Made by a program: the position numbers and the translations under genes | Part shown: positions 8,197 through 16,698 of the stretch, in pieces | How positions within the stretch are numbered: the stretch's first letter is position 1 | Layout: each line of letters begins with the position of its first letter | Source: Alphaproteobacteria bacterium | GTDB lineage: Bacteria > Pseudomonadota > Alphaproteobacteria > Caulobacterales > Aquidulcibacteraceae | NCBI GenBank assembly: GCA_018969015.1 | Contig: JAGWZE010000002.1 | Span: 62,001-126,000, forward strand | DNA length: 64,000 nucleotides | Reading direction: 5' to 3' | Notes under the pieces: model-generated | Databases searched by the model: none | Seen by the model: only the letters and a program-made list of their open reading frames with translations | Told to the model about the DNA's origin: nothing

Positions 8197-9168
8197 GTGG
8201 CCGCTTCTCCGCTCGCAGTGCTGTTCGACAAGCGCGCCCGCGCGCTGTCCACCGCGCGGTTCAAGGCGTGGTGGGACGGCAAGACGTTCGACCAGGCCGC
8301 CTTCGACGCCGAAATGGAGGCCGCCGCGGCCGCCGCCGCGAACGACGCCGCCGGCGCGCCCGCCAAACCGGGCGGGAGCGGCGACCCGGCCTCGGCCGGC
8401 GACGCCGACCTGTTCGACCCCGAGCCCGATCCGCGGTTGACCGCCCTGCAACTGGTCTGGGGCGACGCGCGACTGACGCCCGGCGACGACACCATGGAAG
8501 AATTGGCCGCCGCCCGTCTGGCGACGCCGGACGACGGCCTGTTCGGGGTTTCGGGGGTGGGCCTTGCCGCGCCTGTCCTGGCCGTGGCCAGTGGCTTTGC
8601 GGGCCAGCTCGCCGTGTTCGAATGGCGCGCCGAGACGCGGGCCGCGCTGACGGCGCGCCTGAAGGCCGCCGGGCTTGCCGAGCGCGCGCCGGTCAAGGCG
8701 TTCGATCTCGAGACCGGCCATTTCGGCGACGACACGCTCGACGGCCTCTTGAGCGTCGACGATTTCACTTTCTGCGAAAACCCGGCGCGGTTCGCCGTGC
8801 AGATCGCGCGGGCGCTGAAAGCGGGGCGGGGCGCGGTGATCGAGGCCTATGCGGCGACGCCGGGGCCTGATCTCGCGCCGGCCTTCGCATCGGCCTTTGC
8901 GGAGCCGCAGCTGCACACCGCCGCGAAGATCGGCGAGCTGCTGTTCGAAGCCGGGCTCCGCATCGAGGAAGAAGAGGACCTCACCGAGCTCCACATCGAA
9001 TGGGCGCGGGCCGGGTTTCAGCGGCTGAAAGCCGGCCTCGACGGCGTGTCGCTGAAGCCGCGCGGCCTGCAGGAGCTGGCGTGGGAAATGGAGACGTGGC
9101 GGGCGCGGCTGCGCCTCCTTGATGCGCGCCGCATGGAACGGCGCGCGTGGCGCGTCATCCGCCGCTGA
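8197..9168 (+). CDS. Uncharacterised methyltransferase-like protein
   Basis: 323 residues from a GTG preceded by AAAGG. I do not recognise a named family. An Ala/Pro-rich linker (about residues 40-70) separates a short N-terminal helix pair from the rest. The segment LAAPVLAVASGFAGQLAVFEW followed by AFDLETGHFGDDTLDGLLSVDDFTFCENP resembles a class I SAM-methyltransferase core with degenerate motifs; GxGxG is absent. The C-terminus is basic. Its last 14 bases overlap the convergent iron-transporter ATPase gene. Confidence 0.6.
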   Translation: MAASPLAVLFDKRARALSTARFKAWWDGKTFDQAAFDAEMEAAAAAAANDAAGAPAKPGGSGDPASAGDADLFDPEPDPRLTALQLVWGDARLTPGDDTMEELAAARLATPDDGLFGVSGVGLAAPVLAVASGFAGQLAVFEWRAETRAALTARLKAAGLAERAPVKAFDLETGHFGDDTLDGLLSVDDFTFCENPARFAVQIARALKAGRGAVIEAYAATPGPDLAPAFASAFAEPQLHTAAKIGELLFEAGLRIEEEEDLTELHIEWARAGFQRLKAGLDGVSLKPRGLQELAWEMETWRARLRLLDARRMERRAWRVIRR

Positions 9169-10210
9169 CCGGAAAACAATGCACGCCGCGGGGGCCGAAA
9201 GCGACCGCCGTGGCGGCGCCGATGGCAAGCGGTGAGGCCGGATCGACCGCGCCGCGCCAAGTGACGCCCTGCGATTCCAGACGCACGAGATCGACCGCGC
9301 CTTGGGGCCGGCGATCGATGACGCGCGCGACGGCGGTCCCCGTGCCCGCTGGCGTTGCGATCGAGCGAAGCGCTTCGGCGCGCACCACGACGTCCGCCGG
9401 GCCATCCGCGCAGCCCGCGGCGTCGATCGCTCCGAACGGCGTCTGTGCGATGCCGGCCTTTACCTGCGTGCGCAGCACGTTGATCGGGCCGAGCGCGGCG
9501 GCGGCGGCGGCGCACGCCGGCGTGTCGTAGACGGCGCGCGGCGTATCCAGTTGCAGGACGCGGCCGTCCTTCAGGATGGCCAGAAGATCCGCCACGTAGA
9601 GCGCCTCGTCGGCGTCGTGGGTGACGAACACGGCGGTGGCGCCTGCTTCCCGAAGTACGGTCAGCGTGGTTTCGCGAAGCTCCGCGCGCAGGCCCGGATC
9701 GAGCCCGGAAAAGGGTTCGTCGAGCAGGAGCGCGCGCGGACGCGGCGCGAGCGCGCGTGCAAGCGCAACGCGCTGCTGCTCGCCGCCGGAGAGCATGTGC
9801 GGGAAGGCGTCGGCGCGCCCTGCAAGGCCGACGAGGTCCAGCAGGCGCATCGCCTCGGCGCGTCGCTCCGGCTTCGGACGATCCTTCAACCCGAACGCGA
9901 CATTGTCGGCGGCGCTCAGATGCGGAAACAGCGCGAAGTCCTGGAACACCATCCCGACGCGGCGCAGTTCTGGCGGCGTCGTCACGCCCGGCGCGGAGAC
10001 ACGCGCCTCGCCGAGGCGGATCTCGCCGGCGTCGACCGGCTCGAGCCCGGCGATGAGGCGCAACAGCGTGCTCTTGCCGGAGCCGGAGGCGCCGAGCAAA
10101 GCGGTGATGCGGCCGGCGGGCAGGGCCAGGCTGACGTCGTCGAGCGCGAGGCGTGCGCCGTAGCGCCGCGTCACGCCGGCAATTGTGATCGCCGCAGTGG
10201 GAGCGCTCAT
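9155..10210 (-). CDS. fbpC: Ferric iron ABC transporter, ATP-binding protein
   Basis: ATPase of an FbpABC-type importer, 351 residues. It has Walker [11 protein letters not shown]-loop [10 protein letters not shown], signature LSGGEQQR, Walker [13 protein letters not shown] and the switch His in [14 protein letters not shown]-like regulatory C-terminus follows (about residues 240-351). It is the last gene of a three-gene minus-strand operon and overlaps the permease stop by 4 bases. The iron assignment rests on the neighbouring permease and binding protein; polyamine or thiamine importers have similar ATPases. Confidence 0.88.
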   Translation of the reverse strand: MSAPTAAITIAGVTRRYGARLALDDVSLALPAGRITALLGASGSGKSTLLRLIAGLEPVDAGEIRLGEARVSAPGVTTPPELRRVGMVFQDFALFPHLSAADNVAFGLKDRPKPERRAEAMRLLDLVGLAGRADAFPHMLSGGEQQRVALARALAPRPRALLLDEPFSGLDPGLRAELRETTLTVLREAGATAVFVTHDADEALYVADLLAILKDGRVLQLDTPRAVYDTPACAAAAAALGPINVLRTQVKAGIAQTPFGAIDAAGCADGPADVVVRAEALRSIATPAGTGTAVARVIDRRPQGAVDLVRLESQGVTWRGAVDPASPLAIGAATAVAFGPRGVHCFPVSGG

Positions 10211-11850
10211 GCGCCGTCGCTCCGCGCCTCGGCGGCGGCGCCGGGGCGGCCGGCGGCGATGCGCCGGCTCAAGGCGATGACGGGGCCGACGCTCGCCAGC
10301 GCGATCAGCAGCGCGGGCGCCGCCGCCTGCGCGAGGCGGTCATCGGAGGCGTAGACATGCGCACGGATCGCGAGCGTGTCGAAGTCGAACGGGCGCAGGA
10401 TCAGCGTGGCGGGGAGTTCGCGCAGGATCTCGACGAAGAGGATCAGCGCGGCGGCCGCGAGGCTCGGCGCGGCGAGCGGCGCCTCGATGCGCCAGAGCCG
10501 CGTTTCTGCGGATGCGCCGAGCGTGCGCGCGGCGCCATGGATCGAGGGCGTGATGCGCGCGAGGCCGGCGTCGACGGGGCCGATTCCGGCGGAGGCGAAC
10601 CGCGCGGCGTAGGTCCAGATCAGGGCGGCGATCGCCACCGCGCCGGTGAGGCCGCCGATGAGCCCGGCGTCGCGCAGCGCGGCGAACACCGCAAGCGCGC
10701 CGAGCGCGGCCACCGCGCCGGGTGCGGCGTATCCCGCGCCGGCGGCCAAAGCGGCGTAGCGCCCGATCGTCTTCGACGCGCGCGCGAGGCGGGCGATGGC
10801 GAAGGCGAGCGCCAGCGTCACGATCGCGCCGCCGGCGGCGAGCAGAACCGAGCGCGTCAGCGGCGCGGCGAGCGCGGCCCAGTCGCTCGCAGGGCGCAGG
10901 CTCGCGAGCCAGGCGAGATAGCCGAACGGCAACAACGCTCCCAGAACCAGCACGACGGCGCATACGGCCGTCGCCGCGAGGCCCGCGCCAGGCGGCAGGG
11001 CGTAGCGCGGCAGTGGGCGCCAGCGCGCCGAGCCGCCCGCGACGCCGCCAAGACTGCGCGCATGGCGCTCGAGGGCGAGGAACACGAACGCGGCGAGGAG
11101 AAGCGCGGCGGCGAGCTGCAGCGCGAGCGCCTTGTCGCCACGGGCGAACCACGCGTGGAAGACGCCGGTCGTCATCGTCTCGGCGCCGAAATAGGCGGCG
11201 GCGCCGTAGTCCGCCGCGATCTCCATCAATGCGAGCGCTGCGCCGGCGGCGATGGCCGGGCGCGCCAGCGGCGCGGCGACAGTGGCGAAGGTTTCCCAGG
11301 GCGTGGCGCCGAGCGCGCGCGCGGCTTCGAGCGCACACACCGATTGGCTCGCGAACCCGGCGCGCGCGGCGAGATAGACATACGGGAAGAACGCGAACGC
11401 ATAGACGAACGCGGCGCCCCAGAATCCGGTGATCTCGAAGGGGATCAGACCAAAGGGGCCGCTCAGGCCGCCATAGGCGTAGGCCATCACGTAGGCCGGG
11501 AGGACGAGCGGCGCGACGAGCGCCCATTCGAACTGCCGACGGCCGGGAAATTCGCACACCGTGACGAGCCAGGCCGTCGCGACGCCGATCAGCGTGGCGC
11601 CGCCGCCGCCGACGAGCAGGAGCCCGGCAAGGCCGAGCGCGGAGTCGCGCACGAGGCGCGCCATGCCGTCGTCCCAGCGCGCGTCCCCCGCGGTGAGCGC
11701 CGCGACGAGAACGCCGAGCACGGGCGCAAGGCACACCGCCGCCGCCACGAGACCAAACGCGCCGCCGCGCAGAACGCGACGGCGCGGGGCCGCGGCGGCG
11801 TCAGAGGGCGCGCGTGCGAAGGTCTCCGTGGCAGGGGCGGTCAGCGCCAT
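10207..11850 (-). CDS. fbpB: Ferric iron ABC transporter, permease
   Basis: Fused two-domain inner-membrane permease of 547 residues with about 12 hydrophobic segments. Each half carries an EAA-type cytoplasmic loop: ALEAARALGATPWETFATVAAP in the first half and GAARTLGASAETRLWRIEAP in the second. This duplicated architecture is typical of FbpB/SfuB iron permeases. It overlaps the ATPase gene by 4 bases and the binding protein gene by 10 bases, so the three are very probably translated from one message. Confidence 0.9.
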   Translation of the reverse strand: MALTAPATETFARAPSDAAAAPRRRVLRGGAFGLVAAAVCLAPVLGVLVAALTAGDARWDDGMARLVRDSALGLAGLLLVGGGGATLIGVATAWLVTVCEFPGRRQFEWALVAPLVLPAYVMAYAYGGLSGPFGLIPFEITGFWGAAFVYAFAFFPYVYLAARAGFASQSVCALEAARALGATPWETFATVAAPLARPAIAAGAALALMEIAADYGAAAYFGAETMTTGVFHAWFARGDKALALQLAAALLLAAFVFLALERHARSLGGVAGGSARWRPLPRYALPPGAGLAATAVCAVVLVLGALLPFGYLAWLASLRPASDWAALAAPLTRSVLLAAGGAIVTLALAFAIARLARASKTIGRYAALAAGAGYAAPGAVAALGALAVFAALRDAGLIGGLTGAVAIAALIWTYAARFASAGIGPVDAGLARITPSIHGAARTLGASAETRLWRIEAPLAAPSLAAAALILFVEILRELPATLILRPFDFDTLAIRAHVYASDDRLAQAAAPALLIALASVGPVIALSRRIAAGRPGAAAEARSDGA

Positions 11851-12911
11851 CCGGCCTCGTCATAGAGCTTCTGCGCTTCGGCCTGGCGCTCGCCGTAGAC
11901 GGCGAGCGGGGTGTCGTCTTCCTTGAAGGCGCCCAACGCTTTGAGTTCGGGCCCGACCTCGGCGTTGGCGACGACGGGGAATTCCTCGTTGAGCTTGGCG
12001 AAATCGCCTTGCGCCTGCGCGCTCACCAGGAATTCGAGCAGCTTCACGGCGTTGGCTTCGTTCGGCGCGTACTTAGCCACACCCGCGCCGGAGACGTTGA
12101 CGTGCGCGCCCGGGCCCGCCTGATCGGGGAAGACGAGGCCGACCCGTTCGGCGGCCGCGCGTTCGGCAGGGTCCGCCGAGGCCTGCATGCGGATGAGATA
12201 GTAGTGGTTCACGAGCGTGGCGTCGCAGAGGCCCGCGGCGACGGCCTTGATCTGCTCGATGTCGTTGCCCTGCGGATCGCGCGCGAAGTTCGCGGTCACG
12301 CCCTTCGCCCAGGTCAGCGCCGCGCCGGCGCCGTAGCGCTCGATGCGGGCCGCCATCAGCGACAGGTTGTACACCGACGTCGAGGTGCGCATGCAGACTC
12401 GGCCCTTCAGTTGCGGCGCGGCCAGCGAGTCGTAGGTCGCAACGCTTGCCGGATCGATACGGCCTTTGGCGTAGACGATGACGCGTGCGCGCTTCGAGAA
12501 GCCGTACCACTGGCTGTCTGGGTCGCGCAGGTTCGCGGGAATGGCGGCGTCCAGCACGCTCGAGCGGACCGGCTTGAGGAGGCCCTGGTCCTTCAGGCGC
12601 CAGAGGTTGCCGGCGTCGACCGTGAGGATCACGTCCGCGGGGCTTGCGTCCGCCTCCGCCTTGAGGCGCTCGATCAGCTGGTCGCCCTGGGCCTCGATCG
12701 TCTGCACCCGGATGCCGGTCGCTTTCGTGAAGGCTTTGAACACCTCGGCGTCGGCGTCGTAGTGGCGCGCGGAATAGACGTTGACGACGCCCGCGTCGGC
12801 CGGGGCGGTCGCCGACGTCCCGGCGGGTTGGCAGGCGGCAAGGGCGAAGGCCGCGAGGACCGCCGTCAAGGGCGCCGCGATCGGGGCGAGAAAGCCAGGG
12901 CGAACGGACAT
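11841..12911 (-). CDS. fbpA: Ferric iron ABC transporter, substrate-binding lipoprotein
   Basis: Periplasmic iron-binding protein of about 356 residues. I start at the ATG at 12911 because GGAG lies 6 bases upstream and the product then begins with a lipoprotein signal (LAAFALAACQPAG). The binding-protein fold starts NVYSARHYDAD, and the paired tyrosines of NHYYLIR match the Fe3+ ligands of FbpA/FutA proteins. A hydroxamate or polyamine ligand is less likely given these tyrosines. It is the first gene of the operon, with a 7-3-7 palindrome 37-53 bases upstream. Confidence 0.88.
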   Translation of the reverse strand: MSVRPGFLAPIAAPLTAVLAAFALAACQPAGTSATAPADAGVVNVYSARHYDADAEVFKAFTKATGIRVQTIEAQGDQLIERLKAEADASPADVILTVDAGNLWRLKDQGLLKPVRSSVLDAAIPANLRDPDSQWYGFSKRARVIVYAKGRIDPASVATYDSLAAPQLKGRVCMRTSTSVYNLSLMAARIERYGAGAALTWAKGVTANFARDPQGNDIEQIKAVAAGLCDATLVNHYYLIRMQASADPAERAAAERVGLVFPDQAGPGAHVNVSGAGVAKYAPNEANAVKLLEFLVSAQAQGDFAKLNEEFPVVANAEVGPELKALGAFKEDDTPLAVYGERQAEAQKLYDEAGWR

Positions 12912-12947
12912 CGACATCTCCAGCGCGGTGCGCGCGCCCCTTAGGTA

Positions 12948-12964
12948 TTGCGAACGCTTCGCAA
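12948..12964. promoter_or_regulatory. Candidate iron-responsive operator (palindrome)
   Basis: TTGCGAA-CGC-TTCGCAA is an interrupted perfect palindrome (arms 7, spacer 3), 37 bases upstream of the fbpA start. It resembles alphaproteobacterial Fur-type boxes, which are TTGC(A/G)AA-like palindromes of similar size. Its position before an iron importer supports the reading. The regulator is inferred; no fur gene is in the window. Confidence 0.4.
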
Positions 12965-13057
12965 GAGCAAGCGACGTGCGGTCGCGGCGCGCCCGGGCTT
13001 CGATCACGCCGTTGACCACGGAAGTGTCGGCGCCTATGGTCCCGCCTCCTCGAATGG

Positions 13058-13132
13058 GGGCGCGTAGCTCAGCGGGAGAGCACCTGCTTCACACGCAGGG
13101 GGTCACAGGTTCGATCCCTGTCGCGCCCACCA
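13058..13132 (+). tRNA. tRNA-Val (anticodon CAC)
   Basis: Complete cloverleaf. The acceptor arm GGGCGCG pairs with CGCGCCC. The D arm is GCTC/GAGC. The anticodon stem CCTGC/GCAGG encloses the loop TTCACAC with CAC at 13090-13092. The variable loop is 5 nt, and the T arm ACAGG/CCTGT has loop TTCGATC. The discriminator is A and CCA is encoded (13130-13132). It decodes GUG. Confidence 0.96.
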
Positions 13133-13591
13133 TCCTGGTTCCCTCCAAAATGCAAAGCTGGCTTCGTTGAACGCATGGGGCGACGGCGTTCCGCGGTCAT
13201 TGCCGAGTATTCATTACATGCCGTGCATGCATTTCGAAGCATAACGCATGTGCGTCAGGGCTCCGGATGGTTAACTTCGCGGCGCGTTTAGCCCCGAATT
13301 GAGCAATAATCTGCCTTGCTTGAGACATGAACAGAGCTTCATTCGACCGCAGGCGGTGAGATGACAAAAAAATGTCTCTCGTCGAAGGCGATTGCAGGGA
13401 CCGGCCGGAAACCGTTACTCCGCCGCTCCCGGTCGTCGAAGACCGTCGTCCGGCAAAGTTCTCGAACTTCGTCGGGCATATTCGGGGCGGTGACGCGTTG
13501 TCGTTACCGCGGGGAGAAGGGCTGAAGCCGGCGCGGCGGTGTCCCGCGCAGTCCTGGCGACGTTTCGGCGTCGCACTCGGAGGTGAACGGT
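13133..13591. other. Intergenic region between tRNA-Val and small protein gene
   Basis: 459 bases without a convincing gene. The stretch 13200-13370 is visibly richer in A/T than the surroundings, with short palindromic words (ATGCATGC, GCATTTCGAAGC) and an A7 run at 13365-13371. It probably holds the promoter and leader of the following small gene, but I cannot assign -35/-10 boxes with confidence. A weak 6-bp inverted repeat (GAACGC 13169-13174, GCGTTC 13186-13191) could end the tRNA transcript. Confidence 0.4.
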
Positions 13592-13789
13592 ATGGATAAC
13601 GATTTCTGCACCGTCGACGGCGCCCGCCGTCTCAAGCAGAAGATCGAGGAGTATTGGCGCGATCGAGGATACGACGTCTCGATCAAGCTCGTCGATGCGG
13701 GCTTCATGGCCGCCATGCGCTCGGCGCGGACGGATGTCCGCTCGGACATGGTCAACGGCATGCCCCGCAAATCACGCGAGGCCGCCTAG
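13592..13789 (+). CDS. Small conserved hypothetical protein, 65 aa
   Basis: Starts at ATG 13592 with a strong GGAGG 8 bases upstream. The 65-residue soluble protein has a helix with A-RL--KI-EYW-DRG and ends in VRSDMVNGMP followed by a basic tail. I recognise this pattern (RL...I..YW..RG...VRSDL/M.NG.P) as a small unnamed protein widespread in alphaproteobacteria. Its function is unknown. It stands alone, convergent with the phosphatase gene 37 bases away. Confidence 0.75.
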   Translation: MDNDFCTVDGARRLKQKIEEYWRDRGYDVSIKLVDAGFMAAMRSARTDVRSDMVNGMPRKSREAA

Positions 13790-13826
13790 GACTCAGTGAC
13801 CTGCACGGCGCGGCGTGGCGCTGGGA

Positions 13827-14519
13827 TCAGCGTCGCGCCGCCGCCAGCTTCAGAAGGGCGGCGTCCAGATCGTCGTAGTGATCGATGAGGGCGTCGGCGC
13901 CGAGCGCGTCGGGATCCCCGCCGGAATAGCCGAACCGTACTACGACACAGGGGGCCCCCGCAGCCTGTGCGCTTTGCACGTCGGCCGCGCTGTCGCCGAC
14001 CATGAAGGCCCGATCGATCGCGCCGCCGACGGCGGTGACCGCAGCCCGGAAATGATCCGGATGCGGCTTGCGGGCCGGAACCGAGTCTGCGCCGACGATC
14101 GCCGCAAACCGGTCCGCCAGACCCAACGCCTGCAGCAACTCGATCGACAGGTCCGTGCGCTTGTTCGTGCAGACCGCCAGGCGCGCGCCGGCGGCCGCGA
14201 GGCGATCGAGCGCGGCCTCGACGCCCGGGAAAGGCGCGCTCGCGCTGGCGATGTCGGCCCGATAGATCTCGATGAACATCGACGTCGCCCGGTCGAGCCG
14301 ATCGGGCGCGAAGGTGACGCCCTCGCGGGCGGCCGCCCGTTCGATCAGGACGCGCGCGCCGTGACCGACCATGCCGCGCAGCGCATCCGCCGGCGGACGC
14401 GGCAGGCCTTCGAGGTCCATCACGGCATCCAGTGCGCGCAACAGGTCCGGCGCGGTGTCGACGAGGGTGCCGTCCAGGTCGAAGGCGATCGCGGCGCCGC
14501 GGAGGGCGGAGGGGTCCAA
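13827..14519 (-). CDS. gph: Phosphoglycolate phosphatase-type HAD hydrolase
   Basis: 230-residue HAD hydrolase that removes phosphate from 2-phosphoglycolate. The nucleophile motif is FDLDGTLVDTAPDL, motif II is CTNKR, the lysine is in ARKPHPDHF, and the metal motif is MVGDSAADV. I choose a TTG start at 14519 because AAGGAG lies 6 bases upstream. The longer frame back to 14612 would reach into glmU and add an Arg/Pro-rich tail. It is divergent from glmU with about 90 bases between starts. Confidence 0.85.
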   Translation of the reverse strand: MDPSALRGAAIAFDLDGTLVDTAPDLLRALDAVMDLEGLPRPPADALRGMVGHGARVLIERAAAREGVTFAPDRLDRATSMFIEIYRADIASASAPFPGVEAALDRLAAAGARLAVCTNKRTDLSIELLQALGLADRFAAIVGADSVPARKPHPDHFRAAVTAVGGAIDRAFMVGDSAADVQSAQAAGAPCVVVRFGYSGGDPDALGADALIDHYDDLDAALLKLAAARR

Positions 14520-14610
14520 GCACGGCTCCTTCGGTGGCGGGGCGGGCCCGCGCGGGGTAGAACGCGGGCGAATCCCCCGCAAGCGCGGGCCAAGAGAACG
14601 GGATCGCCGC

Positions 14611-15975
14611 ATGAGCCGTCAACGCGCCGCCGTCATTCTCGCCGCCGGGCAGGGAACGCGGATGAAGTCGCGCACGCCCAAGGTGCTGCACAAGGTCGGC
14701 GGCCGGACGATGGTCGACTGGGCGATCGATACGGCGCAGGCGCAGGGGTGCGCGCGGATCGTGGTGGTCGTCGGCACGCATTCGCCGGAGGTGCGCGCGC
14801 ATGTCGAGGCGCGTCTCGGCGCGGGCGCGATCGCCGTGCAGGATCAGCCGCTCGGCACGGGCCATGCCGTGCGTGCGGCGCAAGCGGCGCTCGCCGGTTT
14901 CGAGGGCGACGTGGTGGTGAGCTACGCCGACGCCCCGCTCGTGCGGCCCGAGACGATCGCGCGGCTGTTCGCGTTGCGGGACGCGGGCGCCGGCATCGCC
15001 GTGCTCGGCTTCGAGGCGGACGATCCAACGGGGTACGGCCGCTTACTGCTCGACGAGTCGGGCGTGCTGACGCGCATCGTCGAGCACAAGGACGCGACGG
15101 ACGCCGAGCGCGCGGTTCGGCTCTGCAATTCCGGCGTGCTGGCGGCCGATTGCGCCGTGCTGTTCTCGCTCCTGTCGATGGTGCGCAACGACAACGCCAA
15201 GGGCGAATACTATCTGACCGACGTCGTGGGGCTCGGGCGGTCCTCCGGCTTTTCCGCGCGGGTCGCCACGGCGCTCGAGGCGGAAGTGCTCGGCTGCAAT
15301 TCGCGCGTCGAGCTTGCACAGGCCGAAGCCGCGTTCCAGGCGCGGGCGCGGCGGGCGGCGATGGACGGCGGCGCCACGCTGATCGATCCGAACACGGTCT
15401 ATTTCAGCTGGGACACGCGGATCGGCCAGGACGTCACGGTGGAGCCCGGCGTGTTCTTCGGGCCGGGCGTCGTCGTCGAGGACGGCGCGACGGTGCGGGC
15501 GTGGAGCCATCTCGAGGGCGCACGCGTCGGGCCGGAGGCGAGCGTCGGGCCGTTCGTGCGGCTGCGGCCGGGCGCGGATCTGGCGCGCAAGGTGAAGATC
15601 GGCAACTTCGTCGAGATCAAGAACGCCACGTTCGCCGAGGCGGCGCAGGCGAGCCACCTCACCTATGTGGGCGACGCCGACGTCGGCGCCCGCGCCAATC
15701 TCGGCTGCGGCACGATCACCTGCAATTATGACGGGTTCGACAAGTACCGGACCGTGATCGGCGAGGATGCGTTCATCGGCTCGGATACGGCCCTGGTGGC
15801 GCCCGTGACGGTCGGCGCGCGCGCCTTCACGGGATCGGGCAGCGTCATCACCAAGGACGTTCCCGCCGATGCGCTCGCGGTGGCGCGCGGACGGCAGAAA
15901 GAGGTCGAGGGCTGGGCGGCGGCGTTCCGCGCCCGCAAGGCCGCCGAAAAGGCGGCGCGAAAGGCGAAGCCATGA
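14611..15975 (+). CDS. glmU: Bifunctional UDP-GlcNAc pyrophosphorylase / GlcN-1-P acetyltransferase
   Basis: Makes UDP-N-acetylglucosamine, precursor of peptidoglycan and lipid A, in the cytosol. At 454 residues it has normal length. The N-terminal nucleotidyltransferase shows [11 protein letters not shown] and QPLGTGHA. The C-terminal half is a left-handed beta-helix with many hexapeptide repeats and the acetyltransferase segment [19 protein letters not shown] 14611 gives the usual N-terminus. It overlaps rpiA by 4 bases (ATGA), so the two are translationally coupled. Confidence 0.96.
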   Translation: MSRQRAAVILAAGQGTRMKSRTPKVLHKVGGRTMVDWAIDTAQAQGCARIVVVVGTHSPEVRAHVEARLGAGAIAVQDQPLGTGHAVRAAQAALAGFEGDVVVSYADAPLVRPETIARLFALRDAGAGIAVLGFEADDPTGYGRLLLDESGVLTRIVEHKDATDAERAVRLCNSGVLAADCAVLFSLLSMVRNDNAKGEYYLTDVVGLGRSSGFSARVATALEAEVLGCNSRVELAQAEAAFQARARRAAMDGGATLIDPNTVYFSWDTRIGQDVTVEPGVFFGPGVVVEDGATVRAWSHLEGARVGPEASVGPFVRLRPGADLARKVKIGNFVEIKNATFAEAAQASHLTYVGDADVGARANLGCGTITCNYDGFDKYRTVIGEDAFIGSDTALVAPVTVGARAFTGSGSVITKDVPADALAVARGRQKEVEGWAAAFRARKAAEKAARKAKP

Positions 15976-16679
15976 GCGCGGACGAGGCGAAGGCGGCGGC
16001 GGCGCGGGCGGCGCTTGCCGAGGTGAAACCGGGCATGCGGCTGGGGATCGGCACCGGATCGACGGCGGCGCATTTCGTGCGCCTGCTCGGCGCGGAGGTG
16101 CGCGCCGGGCTCGACGTGGCGGGCGCGCCCACCTCCGAAGCGACGCGACGGCTGATGGAGACGCACGGCGTTCCGCTGCTGGACATCGACGCCGTCGACG
16201 ATCTCGATCTCGCCGTCGACGGCGCCGATGAGGCGGACTCGCGCCTCACGCTGATCAAGGGCGGCGGCGGCGCGCTGCTGCGCGAGAAAATCGTGGCGGC
16301 GGCGGCGCGGCGGTTCGTGGTGATCGCGGACGCGTCCAAGCACGTCGCCCGGCTCGGCGCGTTTCCGCTGCCGGTGGAGGTGACGCCGTTCGCCGTCGGC
16401 CAGACCACACGCAAGGTGGCGCGCGCGCTGCGCGAGACGGGCTGTGCGGCCGACGCGGTGTCGCTGCGCATGGCGGGGCCCGCTGGCAAGCCGTTCGTCA
16501 CCGACGGCGCAAACTACATCCTCGATTGCGCCGCGCGCGTGATCCCGGACGCCGCTGCGCTGGCGGCGGCGCTGAAACGCATCCCCGGCGTCGTCGAGGA
16601 CGGGCTCTTCATCGGCATGGCCCAGCGCCTGATCCTGGGGCGCGCGGACGGCGGCGCCGACATCATCGACGTCGCCTGA
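15972..16679 (+). CDS. rpiA: Ribose-5-phosphate isomerase A
   Basis: Interconverts ribose 5-phosphate and ribulose 5-phosphate in the pentose phosphate pathway. The 235-residue protein carries [16 protein letters not shown], the catalytic DGADEAD segment and [12 protein letters not shown], all diagnostic for RpiA. It is coupled to glmU through an ATGA overlap. The downstream M1 aminopeptidase is convergent, with 19 bases between stops. Confidence 0.95.
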   Translation: MSADEAKAAAARAALAEVKPGMRLGIGTGSTAAHFVRLLGAEVRAGLDVAGAPTSEATRRLMETHGVPLLDIDAVDDLDLAVDGADEADSRLTLIKGGGGALLREKIVAAAARRFVVIADASKHVARLGAFPLPVEVTPFAVGQTTRKVARALRETGCAADAVSLRMAGPAGKPFVTDGANYILDCAARVIPDAAALAAALKRIPGVVEDGLFIGMAQRLILGRADGGADIIDVA

Positions 16680-16698
16680 CCCGCACGATCCTTCGTCT

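Noticed and set aside
9302-11865. Long plus-strand frames opposite the iron transporter genes
   Set aside because: They are antisense shadows; the minus strand encodes intact ABC transporter proteins with all motifs.
13058-13132. tRNA-Val as an attachment site for an integrated element
   Set aside because: No integrase gene and no repeated tRNA 3' end was seen nearby; adjacent genes are housekeeping.
13372-13599. 75-residue open frame in the intergenic region after tRNA-Val
   Set aside because: No ribosome binding site, no family resemblance, and it overlaps the better supported small gene.
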